DNA of 64,000 bases from Leptasterias polaris (Eukaryota > Echinodermata > Asteroidea > Forcipulatida > Asteriidae), in contig JAZGTN010000097.1 in assembly GCA_037783415.1 (NCBI GenBank), positions 4,464,001 to 4,528,000 of the forward strand, given 5' to 3'. Below are positions 23,106 to 34,691 of the stretch, piece after piece. Numbering within the stretch: the stretch's first letter is position 1; each line of letters begins with the position of its first letter. Under the pieces are notes generated by a model, which ran no database searches, had not been told where the DNA came from, and worked only from the letters and a program-made list of their open reading frames with translations. The position numbers and the translations under genes are program-made.

Positions 23106-26100
23106 ATTTACGACAGAGAGCAATTCTTAATGGTGGGTCCAAAGACCACATCACTGGACCAATTCAACCCTTTGCCAGGCCTCAACAAGGAACCCTGTCC
23201 AAGCTATCCCAGGAATTTCTATCAGTTATTGGTGAAAAGGAAGTAAGTGTAGTGATCTTTGTTTATGTAGAGATATAAGTCTTCTGTTTGTAAATGTATC
23301 CATTTACCAAGTAATAAATTACAAGGGAAACTGACTGGGCGAGTTTTAAATAATTTTGGGTTGAACAAAAAAAAAAATCACTAAAGGGGGACTTGAACCT
23401 GTAATCCGGATTAATGTGCTGAGGCTCTACCAACTGAGCAATTTAATTGCTGAGTTGGTAGAGTGCTGACACGTACAGCTCAGTTGGTAGAGTGCTGGCA
23501 CATTGATCCGGAGATTGCAGGTTCGACTTCTGCTCCAGTCAATTTGTTCTTTGTTCTTTGTTCAACCTAAAATTATATCCATTTACTTGAAACAAGTTCA
23601 GCAAATTGCATGGGTTTGTTATGGTACTACTTCCATGTATCTATCACCCCCAAAATGTACTTATACAGTCAAGGTGATCACTCACCAAAGATTTTTGATT
23701 ACGTTAGTTAGAACTAATGACATCAGAGCTCAATGATTGATATGAAAGAAACTTTGTTGTGATTTCATTTTGTTGTTTCCCTTCTAGGCAAAACGAGTGG
23801 TTCTGTTAGGAGTGGTTAATCTTGCTTGCATGATTGTACTCCTGTTATGGTGTCAGTCAACCAACAGTATGGGTGAGTATTGTAACCAGTATTAATATTA
23901 TTGTTGGTTTGCGGTAACACCATGTGTATATCTACTTGCTGCATGTGTGTTATGTCCTTTTGAGAACTTGTCTTGCTATTTATTCTACTGCCGCGGAGTA
24001 GATACTTTGGATTCGGGAGACTTCTCAGTTCTGAAAAGAACTGTCCTGCTTATTAACTACTACCTGGGCGGGAGGTGGTACTCTTTTAGCTTTGTGGATC
24101 GAGGGAACTTCTTGTTATTAACTTCACTGACACGGAGTGAGTGAGTTTTTATTTGGTCTCAACAATTCAACTAGCTTGCTCTAGTGATCCTCAGGAGACT
24201 ACTCCGCAGCAGTAGAATAAATAGCAAGACAATTTCTCAAAAGAACATAATCTACACAGCAAGTAGATACACACATGGTGTTGCGGCAAACTAAAAATAC
24301 ATTGATACCTCACCATGCAATACATGTGAATACAGATACGGAGGGGGGGGGGGGGGTTTGATAAGAGGGGAATGAGGCTTCTATGCCAAATAAACTAACA
24401 TATGAAACGACCTGCCAACAGAGTATTTAACAATTAAGTGGGTCAGGGGCCAGTAGTGGTATAAACTACTGCACCTAAAAGTGCTCATTTGGTCAGTGTG
24501 TATCTCTTGTCTTCAAGTACTGGGGCCAATCTCATAGAACTGCTACAGCCTTCTCCCTTAACAGTGGTCTGCAGGTAAAAAATCACCTAAGGACCAGTCG
24601 GAATTCTCTCCAAGTGGACCAGCTGGTTAGTTGGGCATTAACAAAAATATTGACTTAAGTAGTGAAAAATTTGATGGACAAGCTAACTGGTCCTGCTGGC
24701 TAGTCACTGAAAAGGTTACGGGCAAACCCTGTGCTTAGCTGTAAGCAAACAGCAAATTTTTACTGCTTACTATAACTAAATAGTTTACTTAAAGGGACAC
24801 GTTGCCTTGGATTGGGGGCTTTGGGCTATAAAACGCATTTGTTATGAAATACATATGGTTGGAAAGGTGTTTTAAAAGTAGCATATAATGATCCACACAA
24901 ACATACCTTCAAATTGCATGGTTTTCCTTTTACTTCGTGAACTAACATGGTCCGCCATTTTTTTTTGAGTCAACAATTTGGCTCTACAAACTAGCGGGCT
25001 GTGTTACATATATAGTTCAGGAAGTAAAAGGAAAATCACACAATTTTGAGGCATATTTGTGTGGATCATTATACTCTACTTTTAAAACATCTTTCATACA
25101 TATGCATTTCATAACAATGGTTTCAAACACTTTTCACAGCCCAAATCGCCAAATCCGAGGTATCGTGTCCCACAAAAGTATTTCACAGGATTGCAAGATT
25201 ATTACTTGACTAGTTTGTGCGCTAACCTTGGATTTGCATTGTTACACCATTCATTTGATTACACTTACAGTAAGGGCCCGATGGTTAGCATAACTTTTAA
25301 TTTTACGATTAGCAGCGCTATTAAGTTGAAATCACACAATGAGCACGAATTCAGCAAGTAAGCAGCTCAATGAAATCGAGCCTTCTTGCTGGTCAGCTCC
25401 TACACCCTGGATGCATTGAAATACAAAGACTCTCATTTCATTTCAAGGCGATTCCTTGCACGAGAGAAAGCAAATTTCAATTGTGTTTCTTAAAAGATTT
25501 GCTGCAAAAGATAAAATGCAGCTTTAGTTACCGGTACTACTAAAGCTTTTGTTTGATGTAGGGATGAGAGCCCCCCGCTCAGAACTTTTGCCGCCCTCTT
25601 GCCCCCACAAATGACGTGGAAAATGTGCACAAATGAATGACTTGATACATTATGTAGCCCCAAAAATGATGTCTTTGCACTCGCTTGCCCCCTAAAAAAC
25701 CCCAAAACAAACAAACCAAACCAAACCAACCCCCCCCCCCCCAACCCAAACAAATAAAAAAATTAAAAATAAATAAATGCCAGGATCAAACTTATCTTTA
25801 CCTAGACCGTTTGTAATTCTCACATTTTCTTCTAACAGCATTGAGCGCCTACACGTTCCTTACAGTATGTGATTTCATGCTCCTCATCACATGTCTGATT
25901 AGCATCTGGGTATCCCAGCAGAAACCAGCTTCAGTGTATTCATTTGGGTAAGCAGAATCAGATTGAGGCATCCGAACAGTATGATGTCAACTAAAGATGG
26001 CATCTGGATGTCTTTTTGAGCCTTCTTCTTTATTATTCTTTTTCATGTAAAAACTTTGTTTAAAACTTCCACTGGAGTGTCGTGGCTGGGCGGTCTATTG

Positions 26101-29100
26101 CACCAAGTTCAGGTGTTCTTAGAGTGTGGGTTTGGGGCTCGGGTCTTGGCACTTGTGTCTTGAGTACCGTAATTTCCTGCGGATAAGACGCGGGGCGTAC
26201 AAGGCGCAGGGCCGTGAAATTAAAAACAAAAAATCAAGCGTCAACAGACAAGGCGCACTGCCGCACAAGGCGCATGATCTTACATGCACCTTTGACTGCA
26301 AACAGCAGACCGTATCGGTACATCGCCAAAAAGGAGTCATTTTGTTACCCTAAAAGTATCACGCTAATCAACACGTGAATAAATAGAAATCACGTGCGCT
26401 TGAAACATGTAGAGACATGTAGAAAAGTTAATTGTAAACTGAAACCAACCTACCGTTCAGCGGCGTTTTCAGGAGATTCTTTCTCCCGTGTGTCACATGG
26501 AATTGAAGGGAGTTTAACCAACAGAGGGCGCTACCACAGGGCTGAAGGGAGTTTATTCAACAAAGGGCGCTACCATACGGCTCTGAAAATAATCTCCTGC
26601 CATTCCGATGGTAAACTTGATTTCAAGTCTGAGACTGCGGTTATTTCTCTGCATCGGCCACGCAAAATTCCCCCGCAGATTGGCTATCACGCGCTCTAAC
26701 TCGGTTCAAGACGGAGGTTTATCCACAAGAGGGCGCTGTTTCAGCCAATAATATATCACACAATAGAGGTTGGGTGAATGCGTTCGGCAAATGTTTAGAT
26801 AAATCTGAATGCAGTATTTTCGGTACGAAATCGCGGCCATAAAGGAAGGGATGAACACGTTGCTGCATTGTTGGTATGAATTCATGGTCGTTGTGTATAG
26901 GGACATGTGGCCACAAAGGCGGCTCAACACATTGCGTCATTGTCGGAATGAAAATCTCGCGACATTGTCTGGAGAGTTGAGCACTGATATGTACTACGTC
27001 AACAATGCGTGGTGAGTTGATGGTTGGCGACCGCATTATTAACCTGACCGCAGCTACATTAAATAGGGCCTAGATTATTTGCACGTCGGCCGCGGGCATT
27101 TTGATCTTAAGCGACATCAGACAAGGCGCACTGGAATACAAGGCGCAGTGATGATTTTGTGGTCTAAAAAGTCAGATAAGAAGCGTCTTATCCGCAGGAA
27201 ATTACGGTTAGACTCTTAGCCTTAATTGCTTTGTCCTTTGGATGGGATGTAAAGCTGTAGGTCCTGTACATGTTTCTGGCAGCAGATTGTTCCGCATCAC
27301 CTTGTAAATCTGTGCAAGGTTCTATATAAATGGGTTTCATAGATCAAACCTAGCTTTGCAAGAATGAATACTTCAAGATGCCCATTGGATGTGGTAAAGT
27401 GCTGTATAAGAACTGCAAACTATCCTGCTGCGAGTTATAATTCCGACACACAATTTCCCATTTTTTTCTAAATCCCAGCCGAGAGTTGTCAAATGGTGTT
27501 AGACTCAAGTTCTTCTGGCTTAAAAGCTGGGCCCAAATTTTACACTGGACCACAGGTCTGAGGCCAGTGATTTAAGCATCGGGCCAGTAAACTCAGAACC
27601 GGACAAGTCTGGCAGTCTTGTGTTTTTCAATTGAATAACAATAACCTAACTGTTTAATATCTTAAATAAAAAAGTTATACACGAATGTTGTCTTGAGTCT
27701 GGTAAATATCTTTGTATTTTGTTGGGTATCAAAGTATACTTGTCTAAAATGAAATAAATCTTCTCTTAGTACTTAATCAAATAAAAACAGTTTACATGTT
27801 AAACTGTGTTGTTCTTTCTCATTTTGAGTCTGGTCTCACAACAGATTCTAGTCAGGTACAAATTTTGAGCTATGAGCCCTGTGGTCTTGTAGATTTTTAC
27901 CCAAATTATGAGCTCCGATTTAATTGTATTGTGAATAAAAATCTTAAGTTTGTTCTTCAGGGTTCAGCAACATTATTAGTCGGGTACAAATTTTGAGCTA
28001 TGAGCCCTGTGGTCTTGTAGAGTTTAACCAAAGTTTTGATCTCCGATTTAATTGTAATGTGAATAAAAATCTTAAGTTTGTTCTGCAGGGTTCAGCAACA
28101 TTGCTGTAAAACAAACTTTGATTACTAAAGGATATTTCTGTGAAGAAAATTTACAAATGTTCATATTTTGAAGTAATACTTCTTCATTCATAGAGTGTAT
28201 TCATGTTTTTAGTTTTTATTTACTATTTTTTGAAGTAAGTATTGAGATCATCTATATTTCTTTGCAGGTTTGAGAGATTTGAAGTTCTGGCGGTATTTTC
28301 CTGTACTATGTTGGCAATATTTGGGGCAATATTTATCATGAAAGAAAGGTAATTATACCAAATAGAAATGTTGATAATGTTTGAACCATGGCCCTTATGT
28401 TCTGTTTTTGTTTTTTTGCAGTTGTATTTGACTAAGGATTTGTTGATCTCATTTATTTTAGAATTACAATTTAAAACAAAAATATTAACAATTTTGGCAG
28501 TAAAAGCTACGAATACATACAGAGAAAATGATGGGATCTTATAAGCAAACCAAATTACAGTGCAAAAATTAGCATAAAAATGAAATTGTCAAATTTCCTG
28601 AATTAAAAGGAGTGAAAATTTTGCACAGAGTGAGTTTGACGAATCATGTAGCTTTCCCACTTTATTGGGTCATTGTTGTGGGTTGTCCTGGCCAAGCGGC
28701 TAAGCGAACCAGACTCAAGCTCTGGTGTTTGTGATCAGCAAAGTTTGGGTTGGAACCTTAGTTGTGGAGCTTGTGTCCTTAAGCAAGATACATTTACCGT
28801 AATTGCTTTGTTCTTCGAATGGGACATTGAGCCGTGGGTCCCGCATTTTAGGATTTGTAGTGCATGTAAAGTAACCCAAAACACTTATTGTGGAAGGGTA
28901 GGGGTTTATCCCCAGCATGTGCGGTTCACATAGCAAGCACCCTTGTTTACAGGTTTCCTCAGGCTTGCGAGCTACAGTGATTCAGTTCACTTATGAGGCA
29001 TTGTCGGTTTCATTACCAGAAATATATAGTAATAATTCTTACATCAACACCAAACCAGCACCTTTCATATTTTTCCCACTCTCTACACTTCTTTTGCTGT

Positions 29101-32100
29101 TATTTTTTTTCTTTCTGATACAGCACAGAGCGATTCTTCCAGCCAGCTGACATCCACACTGGTCGCCTGATGCTAGGTACCGGTGTAGGATTTATCTGTC
29201 ACATAATAGTCGCGTATGGAACCAACAACAAAGCATTTAGGCATGTCATTGAGGCAGCCAGGTCCAGCTGGCTACAGGAACACTTTGCAGATATCAGCAG
29301 AAAGTAAGCTGTTAATAAATGTTTTTCATCTCTGTTGATATGTGTTTGAGTTCCAACTACAGTAATAAACCAAAAAGGAAACTGACTGGGTAAAATTTAA
29401 TCAAATTCTGGGTGGAACAAAGACAATTTACTAGATCAGGATTTGAACCTGCGACCTCTGGTTTAATGTGCCAACTGAGCTATCTAGCCCTAATGTAGCG
29501 GTTTCCCTATTTTGTCAATTTCTTTGTTCGGGGTGCCAATTAGAAGCTATAAAACCTGAGACTACCATATAACCAGGGATCACATTCAAGTTTATGATAC
29601 AACCTTGGAAGCAACAGGACCCTGGATCATCTTGAGGGGATGCAATCATGAATTGATAATACATTTTTCTGATCATATTTTCTCAAGACTAAGGGTTTAC
29701 AGTGCTATAAGTACTGTAAATGATCTCTGCTTTCATAATCAGAAAGATTTCTAGAAAATAAACGGAAACAAAGTATTATTGTGTATAGTGTATATTGGTT
29801 GAGCAGATTCTGATGCAGGCATTTCTCCCCTTTAATCTGTTTAGTTTTTGTGCAGTAGTTCCCGGATTTGATCGTCTACTTCTTCCCAGAGTCAACCCAT
29901 TCATACTGATTGCCTTCGCTGGAGCTCTGTCCCTATTCATCACAAATCTACTTGTTGATGCAAAGTAAGATATAGAAACATTGTTTTTAGTGTTATAGTT
30001 CTCAAGACTAACAGCATATTATTAGTACTTCAAGGGAAAGTATATCAGAGTTATTTTGAAGAGTAAACTAAACTGGAGCTCTGTCTCTATTCATCACAAA
30101 TCTACTTGTTGATGCAAAGTAAGATATAGAAACATTGTTTTTAGTGTTATAGTTCTCAGGACTAACATCAACTTATTAGTACTTTAAGGAAAGTATATCA
30201 GAGTTATTTTGAAGAGTAAACTAAACTGGAGCTCTGTCTCTATTCATCACAAATCTACTTGTTGATGCAAAGTAAGATATAGAAACATTGTTTTTAGTGT
30301 TATAGTTCTCAGGACTAACATCAACTTATTAGTACTTCAAGGAAAGTATATCAGAGTTATTTTGAAGAGTAAACTAAACTGGAGCTCTGTCTCTATTCAT
30401 CACAAATCTACTTGTTGATGCAAAGTAAGATATAGAAACATTGTTTTTAGTGTTATAGTTCTCAAGACTAACAGCATATTATTAGTACTTCAAGGGAAAG
30501 TATATCAGAGTTATTTTGAAGAGTAAACTAAACTGGAGCTCTGTCTCTATTCATCACAAATCTACTTGTTGATGCAAAGTAAGATATAGAAACATTGTTT
30601 TTAGTGTTATAGTTCTCAGGACTAACATCAACTTATTAGTACTTTAAGGAAAGTATATCAGAGTTATTTTGAAGAGTAAACTAAACTGGAGCTCTGTCTC
30701 TATTCATCACAAATCTACTTGTTGATGCAAAGTAAGATATAGAAACATTGTTTTTAGTGTTATAGTTCTCAGGACTAACATCAACTTATTAGTACTTCAA
30801 GGAAAGTATATCAGAGTTATTTTGAAGAGTAAACTAAACTGGAGCTCTGTCTCTATTCATCACAAATCTACTTGTTCATGCAAAGTAAGATATAGAAACA
30901 TTGTTTTTAGTGTTATAGTTCTCAAGACTAACAGCATATTATTAGTACTTCAAGGGAAAGTATATCAGAGTTATTTTGAAGAGTAAACTAAACTGGAGCT
31001 CTGTCTCTATTCATCACAAATCTACTTGTTCATGCAAAGTAAGATATAGAAACATTGTTTTTAGTGTTATAGTTCTCAGGACTAACATCAACTTATTAGT
31101 ACTTCAAGGAAAGTATATCAGAGTTATTTTGAAGAGTAAACTATTTCTCATCTCATTTTCATTGAAACACAACCTCTAGACAACCTGTAAAAACAATAAC
31201 AACAACAAAACAGTTGACGCTTTGTCAGGGATTTTGTGTGCATTCAAATCAGGCTTGTTGCAATGATAGACCGTGCAAGCCTCATGCGTATTAACACTTT
31301 TTTGGTCCCACGTACATTGCTTTAACGGGCGAAGGAAACAGACTCGAGCACTTTAACGGGTCATAATGTTCAAATATGAGCGAGACTTGCATAGTCTATT
31401 TGGGCAATCAAAATACGTAACAGTAATTTGTGCTATATAAGAACAACATATTATTATTTCAAGAAACACAAAATACAGAAATAAAGATCTTGATTTGAAA
31501 TGGTTGATACAAGATGCTTTTACTTTATCATACCATTTGTCTATTTCTATTCATGTACATTCAAAGTCCAATCTATTTCCTCACTCTATGAAAGATACTT
31601 ATTTTCTGAACCTCTATTATGTCGTTATTGCAGCAACTATTTTATAGCAGACTCCCTAGCGGCGTTTGCGATAGCTTTAATGATGTGTGGAACAATGTTT
31701 CCGATGAGCGTCTACACTGGAACTATACTGCTGCAGACATCTCCTGCTCACATCATCGGCCAACTGGATAAGAGTCTCAGAGAGGTTAGTGCTTGCGTTA
31801 AAGGGGGAACTGTTGTTATGATCCATGAACAGGCCTGTGGCTGTTCATGGAATGATGAACTCTCACCCGGTGACTGCACACACACACAGCGAGAAGGTCT
31901 TCCACCAAGACTAGGCCACCATAGCCTGAACATCTGACGTCACACTTAGTGAATAACCCCAGATACCTGCCTGAATCTGCCCACAAAATATTATAATGAC
32001 ACTTATTATCAGAGACAATAATCCTGACATACCATGATGGATGTTCTCTCTACCCAGTTACTGTACACACACAGTGCATGGCGTTCACATCACAGTGTAA

Positions 32101-34614
32101 TAATGATGGCACCCTTTGTGATGTGAGGACCAGCGCTTGTGTAGTGACTGGGTTAGAGTTCATAATTCCATGTACAGCCACAGGCCTGCTATAGTCATGA
32201 TGACAGTCCCCCTTTAAAGCACACGTAATTATAAAATTGGTAAGATTGAAAAAGGCAACTGCTCCCAGATTTGCACATAACCTGGTATAAAGATGGTCAT
32301 GGTGGAAAACTTACCTTAAATGTTTTGCCTGAAATGCTTTAGTGTTTTTAGAAATGGATAAAATAATTAGTTTTGATCACCTCAAAAAAACATTGATTGA
32401 AAACAGTGATGGGGTTTTTCATTTTTGTGTGTGACTCCGATGACCGATTAGGCTTAAATTTTCACAGGTTTGTTATTTCATGTAAATGTTGGGTTAAAAA
32501 AAGTGCGGAAACTGATCTTTGACAATAAGCAATGTTGACTGCATGCTTTAAATATTGAAGTCTAACTCAATAATAATAACTAGTTTTTATAGAGCGCATT
32601 TTACAATAATGTATCAATGCGCTTTACATTAGTTATTTTACTTTAGTGTTCGCCATGACATGCTTACTTTGACTTAGTACCTACTGGATCCCTATTTTTT
32701 TATACTTCATGTTCAGTTACTGGAAAAAGCATGTCTGTCTTTAATATTGATTCCATTGTTCTGTGTGACAAAAATCCTTGTTTTTGGGGTGGTTTTTTTT
32801 TAGGCTTCAACTCTGGATGGTGTGTTGGAATTTCGTAATGAACATTTCTGGACCATTTCATTTGGAACAATAGCTGGCTCGCTTCAAGTCCGAGTGCGCA
32901 GAGATGCAAATGAGCAGGTCAGGTTTGGATTGTGTTCTTCTTTGTCTTGTTTGCTGCTGTTTTGGGGGCTGTCAGAAGGGATGGGAAAGACAGCAATCAA
33001 GTTCTTATGATAATTGGTGTGCAGTTTTTCGAGTGTTAAAGAAGGGCTCCAACGCCAAATTCATTTTTTTTTATGCAATCATTTTGCAATGGATAGAGTC
33101 TGTATGAAAGTGAGAAAGGATAAAAAGTCCCTAACCTTGCCAATGTATTTAATACCCATATTAGCATTGAGTTTTTTCCTGAGTTTTAATGATACTCAAT
33201 CCAAACATCATTGAATTTGACACAGAAGTTCCTCTTTGGAATGTACAGACAAATTTGTTTGTGGTATCCAATGATGTCGTGTTATAAATATGTGTCTGTA
33301 CATTTTTTAACGCAAAATGTTAACTTCATTTCTGAGTTTTGATGATATTCAATCAAAACCGCATTGAATTTGGAGTGTACAGACCCATTTGTTGTTGATA
33401 TACAATGGCGTCATGTTTCAAATTTCGCTCTGAAAGAGTATTAAATATAATTTTACACCATTTTAACGTGAGGTTAGAGACTTGTATTTTTTTCTTCACT
33501 TTTATAAGGACTCTATTTATTGAAAAAATGAGTGGACCACAAAACTGAGTTTGACCTTAGAGCCCTCTTTAATTCTTTGTCTATTTATGTTTTATGTTCA
33601 CAAGTAGATACCTTGTAGAGTTTATACATTCGAACTAGTCAAAACCACATCATGTGTATGACTTGGTCCTTTAACAGTGGCTAGCCTCCAACACAGTAAC
33701 ATTACTGTTATTATATGTTTCTGGTAGTGAGACCGAGGGACCTTCAAAAGTGACCTGTAGGCCTGAAGAAACCTGTGTAGAAAAGATGAAAAAAAAAAAA
33801 TGTTAGATGTTGAAGAAATGCCCCAACTAAGGAAAACCAATGCAGTTAGGTTGGGATTGAAAACCCAATCCACATGCAAGGCATGTTCTGCAGTTGGATT
33901 TGAACCGATGTCCATAGACGTGAAAGGCAGGGGAAAAACCCACTGAGCCAAAATGAATGTCATTTAATGTGAACCGAGTCATCACAATGTTATTTCTTCA
34001 TTATAACCAGAAAACATTGAATTTTTTACTAATAATTCCACCTTTCTATTTTCTTATAGATGGTCCTTGCTCATGTTGCCAACAAATTGTCTCATCTTGT
34101 CACAACTCTGACCATCCAGGTTACCAAGGATGACTGGACTCGTCTCACTCCAATCTCTGCATTCCCAGGGGAGGCTCTCTCTACAAAACTTCCCCCACCT
34201 GCTCCCCTCAATGCAAATTTTCTTGCCAGCAACCCAGGCATGAGCACATACTCAGCGGCTGCACCGCTGAAGCAGACAGACAAACTTTATGACTTCCAGC
34301 TTCCCACCACCCCAAATAGAGCATCGAGTACACCGTACGGCACACCGAGCAGAGATCTGAGTTTCTATTCGGACATTGGTCCGATTTCGTCCTACGGGGC
34401 ATTGAACACACCCTCGTCGTACGATACCAAACTCAAGGGGATTTTGAGGACTGGGGGTGTTGGCATGAGAACAATGCCACCTAACATGGCAAGCAGTCGA
34501 CAGCTTCCAAATGCCAGGAGTGCTGTAATTGATGTGAACAATTTGGGCACGGCAAATCTGTACACTCCAGGCACGGTTTTGTCGCAACAACATGATATGA
34601 GTTTTGATAGGTGA
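23106..34614 (+). CDS. SLC30A6: Zinc transporter 6 homologue (ZnT6, cation diffusion facilitator)
   Basis: Nine plus-strand exons join in exact phase: 23106-23242, 23788-23872, 25839-25947, 28268-28348, 29124-29303, 29845-29964, 31634-31784, 32804-32917 and 34060-34614 (stop TGA). About 509 aa, N-terminus missing unless 16404-16656 supplies it. Matching landmarks to human ZnT6 include LLLWCQSTNSM, VYSFGFERFEVLAVF, QPADIHTGRL, SSWLQEHFADIS, NNYFIADSLAAFAIALM, GTMFPMSVYTG, IIGQLDKSLREASTLDGVLE, RNEHFWTISFG, RVRRDANEQMVLAH and KDDW. It has the six-helix CDF membrane domain and a cytoplasmic C-terminal domain, followed by a long Ser/Pro/Thr-rich tail. The zinc-site His of membrane helix 5 (usual HxxxD) is Phe here (FIADS), as in ZnT6, which is thought to act as the non-transporting partner of ZnT5 in Golgi membranes. 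The introns carry several mobile elements and the 154-bp partial-exon array at 29921-31143. Identification firm; exact 5' end uncertain. Confidence 0.92.
23328..23580. mobile_element. Head-to-head tRNA-derived SINE-A copies
   Basis: A minus-oriented tRNA-like unit (tail at 23328-23370, then TCTACCAACTGAGC) meets a plus-oriented one (CAGCTCAGTTGGTAGAGTGC ... GCAGGTTCGACTTCTGCTCC) with an extra partial A-box copy between. It lies in a SLC30A6 intron. Confidence 0.65.
24791..25171. mobile_element. MITE-like foldback element, family M2
   Basis: Left end AAAGGGACACGTTGCCTTGG; right end carries ATCCGAGGTATCGTGTCCCA in inverse relation. Internal arms pair (GGTTTTCCTTTTACTTCGTG with CAGGAAGTAAAAGGAAAATC). 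Located in a SLC30A6 intron. Confidence 0.75.
26080..27345 (+). mobile_element. SINE-B copy interrupted by a 1.04-kb TA-flanked DNA element
   Basis: The SINE-B body begins GTCGTGGCTGGGCGGTCTAT near 26090 and stops at TGTGTCTTGAG; it resumes after 27210 with CTTAATTGCTTTGTCCTTTG, the same order as the uninterrupted copy at 28681. The insert, about 26166-27209, has terminal inverted repeats CCGTAATTTCCTGCGGATAA against TTATCCGCAGGAAATTACGG and TA at each junction. It carries repeated AAGGCGCA words near both ends and GAGGGCGCTACCA-like repeats inside. No transposase frame. Superfamily not assigned. Confidence 0.75.
27857..28110. repeat. Tandem duplication of a 128-bp unit
   Basis: TACAAATTTTGAGCTATGAG starts at 27857 and again at 27985; the two units are nearly identical through AGGGTTCAGCAACATT. 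Intronic in SLC30A6. Confidence 0.85.
28681..28990 (+). mobile_element. tRNA-derived SINE-B copy
   Basis: TGTCCTGGCCAAGCGGCTAA (A-box region) and TTTGGGTTGGAACCTTAG (B-box region) are followed by the family body. Intronic in SLC30A6, uninterrupted. Confidence 0.6.
29360..29645 (-). mobile_element. tRNA-derived SINE-A copy
   Basis: Minus orientation: tail GGAAACTGACTGGGTAAAAT first, then GATTTGAACCTGCGACCTCT (B-box complement), TGCCAACTGAGCTATCTAGC (A-box complement) and the body ending GAGGGGATGCAA. Confidence 0.7.
29921..31143. repeat. 153/154-bp tandem array repeating an exon 3' end plus splice donor
   Basis: Units start at 29921, 30075, 30228, 30381, 30535, 30688, 30841 and 30995. The first unit begins with the last 44 bp of the SLC30A6 exon 29845-29964, then its donor GTAAG and 5' intron. 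Seven further copies repeat both. Two sequence types alternate: A (TTCTCAAGACTAACAGCATA, 154 bp) and B (TTCTCAGGACTAACATCAAC, 153 bp, with CTTTAAGG or B' CTTCAAGG), in the order A B B' A B B' A B'. No acceptor precedes the exon copies, so they are not complete exons. Confidence 0.93.
31267..31398. mobile_element. Small TIR element (about 130 bp)
   Basis: Left end TAGACCGTGCAAGCCTCATG against right end GAGCGAGACTTGCATAGTCTA, imperfect inverted repeats. A diverged copy is at 48735-48880. Confidence 0.55.
32205..32545. mobile_element. Degenerate MITE, family M1
   Basis: Shares TTTTCACAGGTTTGTTATTT and the TGATCTTTGACAATAAGCAA-type end with other M1 copies; termini decayed. SLC30A6 intron. Confidence 0.5.
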
Positions 34615-34685
34615 TGAAGTTGCAAGGCTATATAGTTGTCAAGTTTTTATAAGTGTAAGGTAACTCACTGTTTACTGTTACTGTA

Positions 34686-34691
34686 AATAAA
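34686..34691 (+). promoter_or_regulatory. Candidate polyadenylation signal of SLC30A6
   Basis: AATAAA about 72 bases past the SLC30A6 stop codon. Confidence 0.55.

Noticed and set aside
23004..23246. ORF ending ...YPRNFYQLLVKRK as an SLC30A6 exon frame
   Set aside because: Wrong frame. The adjacent frame (QEFLSVIGEKE then AKRVVLLGVVNL) joins exon 2 in phase and matches ZnT6.
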